Assembly (NCBI GenBank): GCA_024138025.1
Contig: JAMXBD010000169.1
Location: forward strand, 868,001-932,000
DNA length: 64,000 bases
Direction of reading: 5' to 3'
Origin: Combretum micranthum
Lineage: Eukaryota; Streptophyta; Magnoliopsida; Myrtales; Combretaceae
The notes beneath the pieces were generated by a model that saw only the letters and a program-made list of their open reading frames with translations, searched no databases and was not told the origin of the DNA. Within the stretch, counting starts at the first letter, position 1; every line of letters begins with the position of its first letter. Shown here piece by piece: positions 50,270-60,718 of this stretch. The position numbers and the translations under genes were made by a program.

Positions 50270-50482
50270 GGGGGGAGGGTTGTTGGAGAAGGGGGGAAGA
50301 GGGGTGTGTAGGCTAATGACATAGAGAGGAAGAGAGGGGAGAGAAAAAAATTTCAAAATTTTGCTTTTGTGAAGAAAGAAAGTGAAAAGTGAAAGGCATA
50401 AAAGAGTTTATATAGAAAATTGGATTAGGGTTTTGTGTGAATAAATAAAAGAAAAAAAATAAAATAAATTGGGAGACTAAAA

Positions 50483-50585
50483 AAGGAGAGGAAGGGGGGG
50501 AAGGGTGGTGGTGGTGGTGGTGGGGGTGGGGTGGTTGGGCATCGAACTTGGAGAGGGGGAGAGAGAGAGAGAGAGAGAGAGAGAT
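50483..50585. repeat. G-rich (GGT)n and (GA)n tracts
   Basis: GAAGGGGGGGAAGGG and GGTGGTGGT-type repeats at about 50490-50535 are followed by a GA run at 50558-50585. All lie in the LTR promoter region. Confidence 0.8.
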
Positions 50586-51240
50586 GTGTTATTATTTTTT
50601 GTAATTTTTCAAATTAAAATAAGTAATTTAAGTAATAACAATGTATTGGAAAAAGTAAATTATAAGGAATATGATGTAAGGTTGTAAAAATAGGTTATAA
50701 GGATGTAAGAATAGGATATGGGTGTTGTACTTGGTGAATAGTGTGATTAGAAATCAAAAAGTAGATTAGACAATTAAATTACCGGCAGTAATGAAAATAC
50801 GATATAAAGGACTATAATTATAAATTTTATAAATCCAAAAATTCTTAAAATTATATATTTGAATTCATTATTAAATTTTGGTTCTGAAGAGTCCTAGGGA
50901 ATTTTTTTCTATTTTCGAGTCCCGGGGATCGGTTTTCGAGAACAAGTCTCGATCATGTTCGAAACGAATGAATTTCTCTGAAATATGATCCTTTTATGTT
51001 TCGGTATATTATTTACGACTATATCCTAGAGCTAACTCATTTTTATTATTCCAAGGTTTCGTTCTCGACATTACCAGACTTAAGGTTCCTAAGTCCCAAA
51101 CTAGCCCAAGGGTATTCTTTTAGGGTTTCGGTTTCCGATTTCAATTTCCAAAACCGAGTTTGGTTTGCTAAGAAAAGGGGGCTTTACAGCCGACTTACTG
51201 TTACGAATTTTTTATTTTGTTTCTCATTTTTTAAAGACCA

Positions 51241-51386
51241 TATATTGTATTTTAAGATAGTCAATATTGCATTTATCACTTAGGATTTTATATTTATTAT
51301 TTCCTTTTTAGCATATATTGTATTTTAGGATAGTCAATATTGTATTTATCACTTAGGATTTTATATTTATTATTTTCCTTTTGAGG
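51241..51386. repeat. 73-bp tandem duplication in the small LTR
   Basis: Two copies with period 73 (51241-51313 and 51314-51386), nearly identical, each containing TAGTCAATATTG and CACTTAGGATTTTATA. They lie upstream of the LTR TATA box and could be duplicated enhancer DNA. Confidence 0.85.
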
Positions 51387-52200
51387 TTTGTTTTAGGATT
51401 TCTTTTGTAATGCTATAAATAGCCCTTTAAGGTTTGTTTTTGAAGGACATTATTATCATATTGAAATATAATCTTTAAGGGAGTTTTCTCTGTTAATTGC
51501 TTATTTGCAATTGAGTTACTATGAATTCAATCGATATGTTGATCACGTTTATCTTTATGCTTTCCGTACTACGTCAGAAATCCCTAACATATCTCTTATA
51601 TCCCTTGTTTTGGGGAAAATATCTTCCTTTCATATTCTTTTTTAATATTCAACTTCAATGAGATTGAATCTTCCGCTAAACACGTTCTTGGGGCTTTAAG
51701 TAAATGTAACTTTATCAAATAAGTCATGCTCGAAACATAAAAACATGATATAATAAAATCTGGAAGCAAACTGAACTTGTTGTTATGATCTTCTTGAACA
51801 TTCCACACACTTTAATCTGATATAAAAACAAATCCGCTTGATATATTAGCTAACTTAGTGGTACATTTTGAATGTATTACTCAAATACATTCAACTTTGG
51901 AGCTAAGCCTTCAATTTGATGAAAACTTTTAATACAAACTCGGTCTGCAACATTATCACTATATATGACATGCATCAAGTTTACCCTTTAAGTCAACATT
52001 TGACTGTTACTATCTTCTTGAAATTTTTCTAGAAATCCTCTGACATAACCTTTGAGTACTTTGATAAACCATCTTAAACTTCTTTTATCTTTATAAATTC
52101 ACACTAAAATTTCTTCACAATAATTACATACTTAATAAGTTTGTTAGTAATCATATATACATGTTTTGTTATCATCAAAACTAAACTAGAAAACTTAACA

Positions 52201-53040
52201 ATTATATAATTAGATGGCTTAACGAACTTACAGGTTTCACTAATATGTCCATACCTTCCACATTTGTAGCAAATGAAAGGTAAGTCTTCATACTCAACAA
52301 CCTGCATTCTACCATCCATACAAATTTTAGAAACCAAAGGATTAGTTACGTCCAACTCAATAATCATGCATGCACATTTCCCCATTCTAGAATCAACAGT
52401 ATTGTAATCAATCTTAATAAATTTGTCAATCATTGAACCAACTGCACACAACACACCTTTGTTACAAAATGAATCGGCATACCTAGTAGATGAAACCAAG
52501 CAGCTATAGCCGAGATAGTCCCATCTTTAGTGCTAAAGAAGGAGACCATGGTTGGACCATTAGCTAATGACCTAAGATTGTCTAAGGACCATTCAACAGA
52601 GCTATCAAATAGTCATATATAAAACCTAATTTCACCATATAATAACCATCATCCAGGCTGACTACCTTCACATCACAATTAGGTTTCCAAAGACTCATTA
52701 TTCTATTGTAAAGCACCTTATAGCCAATATGTTTTCCCAACAGTCTAACCATAATCGTCTTCTCTATGGATTGAGCCAGTTTCTCTCTTACACAATCAAA
52801 GAATCAAATCAAACTCATATCATTATTTTCTTCAATAATAACATCATCTTCACAGATCTCCCACTATAATGCCTAATCCTCCACCATATCCTTACTGTCA
52901 GATTGATTCAGTAGCATATCCTTGAAGGATCATCAGTAGAAATCTTTTTTCTTCACCTTCTTTATCTGTCTATTTTCATCACCCGATAGTGATGGAGGAG
53001 AATCCTTCTCCAAAACTCTTAAAGAGTCTTGAGAAGCCAT
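52201..53040 (-). pseudogene. LINE ORF1 (DUF4283 and zinc knuckle), right tandem copy
   Basis: On the minus strand it starts ATG at 53040 (MASQDSLRVLEKD). An acidic stretch follows with several stops, then the DUF4283-type domain from about 52780: TIMVRLLGKHIGYKVLYNRI and LDDGYYMVKLGF. Next are GTISAIAAW near 52520 and a C-terminal block KFIKIDYNTVDSRMGK with the zinc knuckle ICYKCGRYGHISETC at 52280-52240. This is the nucleic-acid-binding ORF1 of plant L1 elements. It is interrupted at 52200 by the SIRE-like LTR and continues left of 46560. At least four in-frame stops show it is dead. Confidence 0.85.
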
Positions 53041-53965
53041 CTATTTTATGTAAAATCTTGCTCTTTACCATTCTTCTCTCTTTTAATCTGCTAAACCAAT
53101 TACTATATATATTTAAGTGTCAAATAATTGATTGGATGATCCCTAAAGATCAGATTGATCGGATACTTCTGTGACTATAGAATGTCCCGATTAATACCAC
53201 TAGCACTAATAATATTTTCTTTAAAGATCATACCTGTTATTAAAAATAATTAAAAAATAAAAAGAAGTGCAACCCATATTATTTGGCAACTTACCCACTA
53301 AAGGCAAGTAATATTCTTGTTTTGGCACAAGGGCATGGAATTCCAATGTAAACAATACTTAACGCAATCCACGTGCAATTTCTCCATTTGAAGCCTGTAG
53401 TTTCGTATCATTGTCCCACTTCATTTATGGATATGATTATTATGAAAAGTTTCCATAAGTTTGAGATATGATCAGACGTACCAGTATTGGCAATCCAATA
53501 ATATTCTCCAATAGTGATAAGCAAAGTGGTATTATTACCTTTGCATCCGAGAATAGCATACGGAGAAGGCTGAGGTTAGGTCCTGTACCGGTTTTGCCAG
53601 TTCTGTACACTTAGCTGTTGGGATAAATCTAGGTTTGATATGTCATCAAAGTTTCTCCTAGTTGAGGAGGTAATAGCTTTAATTTGTTCAGTTTCCAATC
53701 GTTTGATTTCCCATATTGCCCTCCAAATTACATTAGATATAGAAATAAGCAATTTAGGACATTTCAGATTATGGATTTTTTTTATATATTTTAATATATG
53801 AATTTTCTTATACTATCTAATAACTGGAAAAAAAATAAACAATCAACATGACATTTTAGAAGTAAAGGAGCTTGTGTATCAGTCAAATCTTTTGACCCTG
53901 TTGTATTTCTTTTATTTTATTTATTTTATACAGTACAATTTTATTTGGATAAATTTCATTATATA
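53041..53965 (-). pseudogene. Copia gag-protease remnant, right tandem copy
   Basis: Read right to left: a gag-like tail (IWEIERLETEQIKAIT near 53710), NWQNRYRT near 53590, PSPYAILGCKGNNTT near 53560, and a protease entry YYWIANTGTSDHIS at 53500-53463. The family motif is D-S/T-G-A-S/T-D-H, so the catalytic aspartate has become asparagine. Downstream, 53460-53270 is shared with the left copy but not readable. The LINE starts just after it, so the LINE probably inserted here. Confidence 0.65.
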
Positions 53966-54990
53966 TATATATATATATTTTTTTTTTCATCCTTTCACAC
54001 CTTACATACCTCTATATTCGCCTTTGACACTTCATGTACATATATTTTATGTCAATCTGTCACTGTTTACTATTAATCGTTGGGAATAGTAAATAATAAT
54101 TCATTTAATAAATTAACATTTGATATATAATTTACAATAAAATAAATTATGAAAAACAAAAATGTAAAATAGTTTAAAAAACAAAAACAAGGATCTTAAG
54201 GACTGTTATCAACCATCTCAAGGTCGAGAGTCAGCTGGACATGGCCAATTTAATGGTTGGATTTTACAATGAGAGTTGATCCATTTTCCCAAAGCTGAAA
54301 TGGTGGGAGAGTGCGACCCCATCTAGTTCTAGTGGCGCATAGTCATTTAGCCTTTTACATGGGTTTTGTTTCATTTTTCAAGCCTTTATTCTTTTCCCTT
54401 GTTCTCTGATTTTTATGATTTTAAATTATATACTTAACAATCTTAGTTTATTAAATTAATTATTATATATAGACTAGAAACTAACACTTATTCATTTAAT
54501 AATGGTTCATCGGAAACTTCAATGGTCCCGTCAATGCAATCTTTCATTAAATGATTAGCATCGGTTTAGATTATTTAATTTTTATTTATATCTCTATTTG
54601 TATTTGGTCAACGGAATCTTCCATTAATCTGCATTTGAATACAAATCTCAATTTCTAACTAATATTTTATTTAAAAATGATAAAAAAAAATATGTCAAAA
54701 CAACTAAAAATCAACAAATTAGATATAACCATAACTATTAAAATAAACATAACAATTAATATATCAAATATTTTAATTATATAATTATAATTAAATATAA
54801 ATTTAAACTATTAAATTATCTACAAGGCGATCTCATTTAAAAAAATGATAGAATAATAAAAAATTTTCTTAGTCCATCATGTTGCATGAAATATTTAACC
54901 TTTATTGCATTACTTGAAAGAAGAAATAGCTTCATTTACAAACCCAAATTGGGTACGGAAATTTTCCTTCAAAGTACTCTGGCAAGTGGG

Positions 54991-55168
54991 TGCCACGTAC
55001 CAACTGGCCAAAAGGCATTCTAACATAATAATGATGGGAAAAGGACAAAAGAGATCTGAACTTAACATGTTAGGGGCTAGGGGATAGTGATACGATACAC
55101 GTCAGGTGATGTTGATGTTGAATTTAAAGATTCTTGGACACCATTGGTTGCCACGTACCAATTGGCCA
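54991..55168. repeat. Direct repeat of CCACGTACCAA-TTGGCCA element
   Basis: TGCCACGTACCAACTGGCCA at 54991-55010 recurs with one change at 55149-55168, 158 bases apart. The core CCACGTACC resembles ACGT-core plant promoter elements, and the TTGGCCA end is partly palindromic. Confidence 0.6.
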
Positions 55169-56191
55169 CAAACCATAACCATAAAAAAAGGACACACATA
55201 CGCGTGATGTTCTGTCATCCATCAAAGCTGATTATGAATGAAAAGAGCAGAGGCTACTAGCTTAGGTACATTTTTAACAAAGAGCTCTAACTCCCCAAAA
55301 AATAATAAAAATAATTCAATCCTATTAATGCCCTATTTATTTAAATAATTATGTAATAGCTAAATAAGAAAAAATTTAGATAAATGATAATATTAATATA
55401 TAATTTTTATAAAATCATTTATATATAATAATTTTATCTTTTTTTATATGCCACTTAATTAAATATGTGATGATGTAATAGTATTTTTAAAACTTTATTT
55501 TCTGGTTATAAGTAGGATTACCTAAAAAGATGCTTTTATATATGATCTTATATGTCTAAAAGGTAGGTTAACTTTTAGTGCATCATATTTTAGGAATTGC
55601 ATTAGTATATGAAATATAAAACCTCAGGTAGAACATGTTAGCACATGAATACAAATAAATAGGTTAGGCCCATTTTATTGCATTTTAAATTTATATGCAT
55701 ATCTTGATAAACGATCCGAACAGTAGTAGATGCATCAAATATTTATTCAACTTTTACCAGAAACCTTATTTATGGTGGTTTTTAGCCCTCCTATTTTATA
55801 TCATATCACATGATTTGCCATACCAAACTCACTATTTTAAATCTAATACTTCATCAATTTTAAGTCCCAAGAATCAAGTCTTAGTTAAGAAGTCTCTAAA
55901 GGGTTAATTTTCTTCCTCACAAGAATAATAATGATCCTACTTCTTCAAATATAAAGATCATGATATTTTCCATGTCTTCCGATAAAATCCATCATCTACA
56001 AATAATAGTTGAAAATAATGAAATAAACAACCTAGTCAATTATCATTATTGCAGTTATTCATAGGGGTATGATATTTTAGACAACCTAACATGGGAATTC
56101 ATGGTTTGTTCATATAGCATATTTAGGACCATTTTCTTCATGCCATCATTCAAATAACACTTCTTGTTATTCTAAATCTGCAAGCTAACCA

Positions 56192-56230
56192 TTTCTTCTT
56201 CTTCTTCTTCTTCTTCTTCTTCTTCTTCTT
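56192..56230. repeat. (TTC)n microsatellite
   Basis: About thirteen TTC units, in intergenic DNA. Confidence 0.9.
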
Positions 56231-59200
56231 GTTCTGGCCATATGCAAGATAACCATTTCAAATACTAAATTTTAGACTAGAGGTCGATTCCTTTTTGTGT
56301 AATCTAATCACATGTAAGGAGTAGTAGCCATTTTACTCAAGTATTTTAACTTGTTTTTGTCATTCACAATCAGTCCATTGCATTATGCCTTATCACACAT
56401 TAGCAAACAACAGGTAGAGTTATCATCACTTCTTTCCAAATTTTAAATCCACAACTTTTGATAGTTGATTTACGACGACGTGTCCCATAAAGACCTCAAG
56501 GTTGTATTCGAAATCTTAACTGTTTTATCCTAATTTCCCATGAAACTAAAAAGGCCACCATACGCAAGAAAAAAACATTGGTAGCATATGAACTATCTAT
56601 TTTTGGCAATATCCTCCATTAAGGGTATACCAACTAAGAATGCGATACTGTAGTAGTCCTACTAATTTCCTATGTAATACACCCTCAATGGAGAGTATTG
56701 CTAAAAATAGGTTGATCAAGAGCTATAGGCAAATAGAGGTTGAACCAATGAACCATCAACTAATATGATGGAATCACATCTTAATATTCCATATTTAAAG
56801 TTGATATATATTTCACGCATGAGATCAATAATATAAAAAAGGTAATATGCAAATATAGTTTTATATTTTCTTTGCATACGTTTTGTTATGTTAGTTTTTA
56901 AACTAGCAATCAAACTGCCAAATCTTTGAATTATACACCATCACTTTATCCTTGACGTTATGTGCTTTTTCATTTTATTTTATTTTTTCTAACTTATTCA
57001 TCAAAGTTTAAGATAGTAAAATAGGGTTTCAATGGACATAAGTATGTCCTTAAAAGACTCCTGGAGTCTTAGTGATTCCCCTAAGTGAAAGAAATTAATC
57101 ACAAGTAGCTTAGGAGGAGGCTCTTGTAGAGGATTATCCTAATGAATTATCCAGAGAAAACTCTGGAAACAACACATAAAGGATAATTCCCAAAGAAGAA
57201 GGAAATGAGGGGGGAATCCTCATATCTCTCATGGTCAAAAGATTTTTATTTTAAGAGTTAAAAATTTGACCACATAGTTATAATGAGAAAAGAGCTATGC
57301 GTGCACATGAATATAGTATTTTGCAATTTAGCCTAGAAATAACTAAATTACTTATTTTAATATTAAATGAAAGGCTTCATTTGTTTTAAGAAAAATCTCT
57401 TGTCATTAGAAAATGTTTTTCATTAGAAATATTTTCTTAAAAATGATATATTTTCATATATTTAGTTGTTTTTATACTAATATATTATAGACGGTATTTG
57501 AAGATAAATTTATATAAAACATAGTATGATATATAAATAAAGTATCGTTGATTTTAGAGAGTAATTTGAAAATTTATTTTTCCATTAAAAAATATAAGTT
57601 TGTTTCCTAGAAAATGTTAAGAATATCCTATGAATAGGAAAATATTTTCCGCATTTTCAATCTAACAAACAAATGAAAACCTAAAAAGAGAAGTTGCAAC
57701 TTCTAGTTCTATTTATCATGGCTTCTAAAAACTATAGGTAAAAAATTTCGTGACATAAAAATTAAATATATTATTTCAAAATTAATTTTGATTTCTTAAT
57801 AAAGCCAACTCCCTGCATTAATTTACCAAGATATAAAGTTTACTTTTAACTTGTAAAACACTTCATAAATAGTGGACATCTTTCCTGGTATCTTCCCTTG
57901 TTGTAATGGAAAAAAAGACTATTAGAAACTCTAATAAATATGATATTGATATTAAATGTGTTAACCCGTTAATTGTTTTCCATTTCAATAAAAACAAAGT
58001 TAAAAAATGTGTTATTAATCCATTTTTGTAAACGCCATTTGCCAAAATAAACGTTCCTACATATTTATGTATGAGCCCTTTTCCGTAAGAAACCAAAATA
58101 CCCAATGCATGCAACAGCCCACAAGCAGAATATTGTCATCTAACAAGATATGCTGATAGCCAAGGGCATGGGCATTTATCATACGATTACTACGTTGTGT
58201 TGCCTTATTTTACGGCGTGCTTATAAAACAGTATCTTTTTCTTCTTCTTTTTTCCTTTGAAATATTTTTAATAACCAAGATTTTTAAATTATCAAATATT
58301 ATCAAAATTATAAGATATTATAATTATTAGCCATTATATTTGAAGGCCAACAATCGGTGGCGAACATCACACCATGACTGAAACAATTATTAAAGCATTT
58401 TCACTTTCGGTTTAAAATGTTATTAGATCATTTTTATGGGTTGATCCAAAAATAACCCCACTTCTAAAAACCTACTTAACTATTTTTTATAACCTTAACA
58501 AGTTCCATGTTATTATTATTATTATTATCTCAAAATAATGTTTATATTGCTCTCTCAAGATTACATAACTATAAAAATAAATTTAAATGCATGAAAAATT
58601 AATAATATTTACTTTTATATTATATACAATGATGATAATTTTTAATTAGAAAAAAAAAAGAAAAAGGAAAAACACATGACAAAGCCTTTTAATGTGACCG
58701 TCAGCAAATTTGAGAGAGAGCACCACCATGCATTAAAAAAGAATTTTCTTTTTTTTTTTTTTCTTTTTTGCCAACGTATAATAACAGAATTAAACAACTC
58801 TTCTTAGGATTTAGAATTTACTACTCTATTTTATTAGGAAGGGTCCATATCAAGTAGCAAGTAAACATAGTTTGAAATCCTGTTCGATTTCAAAACCAGC
58901 AGAAACCGGTGGTTGCACAGATCTTAGCCGGTTCCATGGCCAAGACACGGCTAACAATTGAATTTGAATTCAAATTTAAAAATAAAAAGAAAAGCATATA
59001 TATACAAGCCCCAACTTGTGACCATATGAGGATATGGTGTTCTTTTCCAAACAATTGGCAGAATGGAGATTTTGGTTTTGGGATGGGTTGGACGAAGAGG
59101 GAGATAGTCGTATAGATAGCTGATGCCTAATCTACAAAAGCCGAAGTTAAGGAGAGCGGTCCATACCTTTTCTTTATGAGCCTAATTCATCTCACGATGA

Positions 59201-60600
59201 AGTAAATTTGGGTGTAGTTACCATTATTTTTTTTTTCCCACTCTCCTCTTCCGTAATGTTATATTAAAAAAAAAAAATCACATAAATTGATGAAAAAATA
59301 AAATATATGGGCAAGGTTCCGGTTCTCCATTTCTCCAAACCGAAATCAAACGGGTCTGGTTTCGAACCATATAAAGATGCTTAAAATATTAAGAATAACA
59401 ACTCCTACTAAATCTCCATCTCAAAAATCCAAGATCCATGTAAAAAACCTCACTTATTGAAATTTTACAAGAGTAGAAAGGCGGTCCAATTTTTTAAGAT
59501 CCTCTACTAAAGAGCTTAAAAAAATTTCTTCACATCTTTCTATAGTTTTTTTTTTTTTTTTTCAATTTCATTAAGTGTATCATATAAAGGCATACGGGAT
59601 CCATAACATGCATAAAAAGAAAACTCTTAGCTATTAAAGAGTAGAATTCTTCAAAAACGTCTTGAAGATTCTACAAGATGTGGATGCCCCAACTAACATC
59701 ACTAGCAATCAAGACTACCACAATATGTAACAGAAATAAAACTAAATAAATAAAAGACCTGGCCTAAGAAGACTACTAGGCGAATTTCGTATTCCGGCAT
59801 GCTATATTCATGTTAGGATACAATGTGATTAGTTGTGAATAAAACACAAACACATCAGTAAGGACTTTAAAAGCTCAACACAACCACCGTCTCTTCGGAA
59901 AAGAGAGGTGGTATAACACCAAACGAAGACCTTTATTCCTAGTGTAGGGTGGCAGAAGCGCAAATGGTGCGGGCCGAAACATGCGTCTCTCTTACTGACT
60001 AGAGTAGTAATTCACTATTCCTGAAGACTTGCTGGTTCACTATACAAATATCTGTAGATTTTCATGCAGATGCAGAGGTGCTTCAGATACTGATGCTTCC
60101 AAAGCAAATGCCGGATGATTTTAAACACTAGGCAATCAGTAACAACTAATGATTTGCACACCAGTTACTCCAAATTAAGTATCACCATCATCCTCGGAAA
60201 CAAATGTGCACACTTCCATTCCCTCACAGGAGAGGCAACAGAACATGCAGAGTTGAATAACAAAAGAGAACTCAAACGAAAAACCTACCGCCAATAACAA
60301 TGGATCCTGAGATGACATCAAGAACAGCACACGTGCAAGCATATGAAGCCAAATGACCCCAAAAAAAATTGATGGAGCCAGTAGTCAAAAGCCAAAACCA
60401 CGACTAATAAAAAGGGATCGGATTGGGCAACGAAATCACGAAGAATCTTTAAGCAAACAAAACATGTAGGGGAAAAACATGAAGGTAAAATAAATCAAAG
60501 CAGCCAAAATAAGATTATTCTGTTACAAAGGGGTGTGCATTCTTTCCTTGATAAATATCAAAAATAGAAAAAAAAATGAGAAAAAATTCGGAGTATTACT

Positions 60601-60642
60601 CTAAAGTAGATAACTAAATCCAAAAGCCGCCATTGAATCTCC

Positions 60643-60673
<31 letters not shown>

Positions 60674-60718
60674 TCTAATGAAAATTGTTTATTGAAGCAC
60701 AGGTACCACAAACTCAAA
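60601..60718 (-). other. Proximal 3' untranslated region of the G3BP-like gene
   Basis: Sequence just after the TGA at 60721-60719 holds an (ATA)n run at 60643-60673. No canonical AATAAA on the minus strand can be assigned with confidence. The transcript end is not determined. Confidence 0.45.

Larger units (their letters stand above)
47451..51188 (-). mobile_element. Tekay-like solo LTR with homopolymer expansion
   Basis: On the minus strand it starts TGTAAAGCCC at 51188 and ends GGGGGTGATA at 47451. The flanks are GTCGA (47446-47450) and GCCGA (51189-51193), an aged target duplication. 3.74 kb. It contains the family's CATATGTTGAAT hairpin region near 48010. Its promoter-proximal G-rich motif has been replaced by a 48-base poly-G and neighbouring GT, GGT and GA repeats (50198-50585). 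Confidence 0.85.
47349..51589 (+). mobile_element. Small solo LTR (Copia-like) with a nested Tekay-like LTR
   Basis: It runs from TGCAGGAGGCC at 47349 to AATCCCTAACA at 51589. The left piece is 102 bases and the right piece starts at 51194, so about 0.5 kb without its insert. A TATA box TATAAAT lies at 51414-51420, followed by a plausible R-U5, which argues for plus orientation. Target duplication was not found; compared with 13095-13120, about 15 bases of the host LTR are missing. The left boundary is tentative. Confidence 0.55.
46560..52200 (-). mobile_element. SIRE-like LTR in LINE ORF1, split by nested LTRs
   Basis: Homologous to 12328-13723 in two pieces, 46560-47340 and about 51590-52200. 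On the minus strand it starts TGTTAAGTTTTC at 52200 and ends beside LINE ORF1 at 46560. LINE coding sequence lies on both sides, so here the element is a solo LTR. The LINE junction at 46560 corresponds base for base to 12328, meaning both copies descend from one insertion. Confidence 0.72.
53966..60600. other. AT-rich intergenic DNA
   Basis: About 6.6 kb with no recognisable gene or transposon domain. Small frames (54905-55087, 55695-55907, 56716-56913, 57863-58114, 58909-59115) lack motifs and have composition like their surroundings. Visible items are the direct repeat at 54991-55168, a (TTC)n run at 56192-56230, an (ATT)n run at 58510-58528, and poly-T/poly-A tracts near 58745 and 59550. 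The right part (about 59600-60600) may include regulatory or 3' flanking sequence of the downstream gene. Confidence 0.6.

Noticed and set aside
50107..50316. Glycine-rich 69-codon frame
   Set aside because: It is a translation of (GT)n and poly-G, with no start context and no family.
57863..58114. 83-codon minus-strand frame as a small gene
   Set aside because: No motif, AT-rich composition like its surroundings, and no sign of promoter or splice structure.
58909..59115. 68-codon plus-strand frame
   Set aside because: Lysine/phenylalanine-rich low-complexity start and no recognised domain. It could not be separated from chance.
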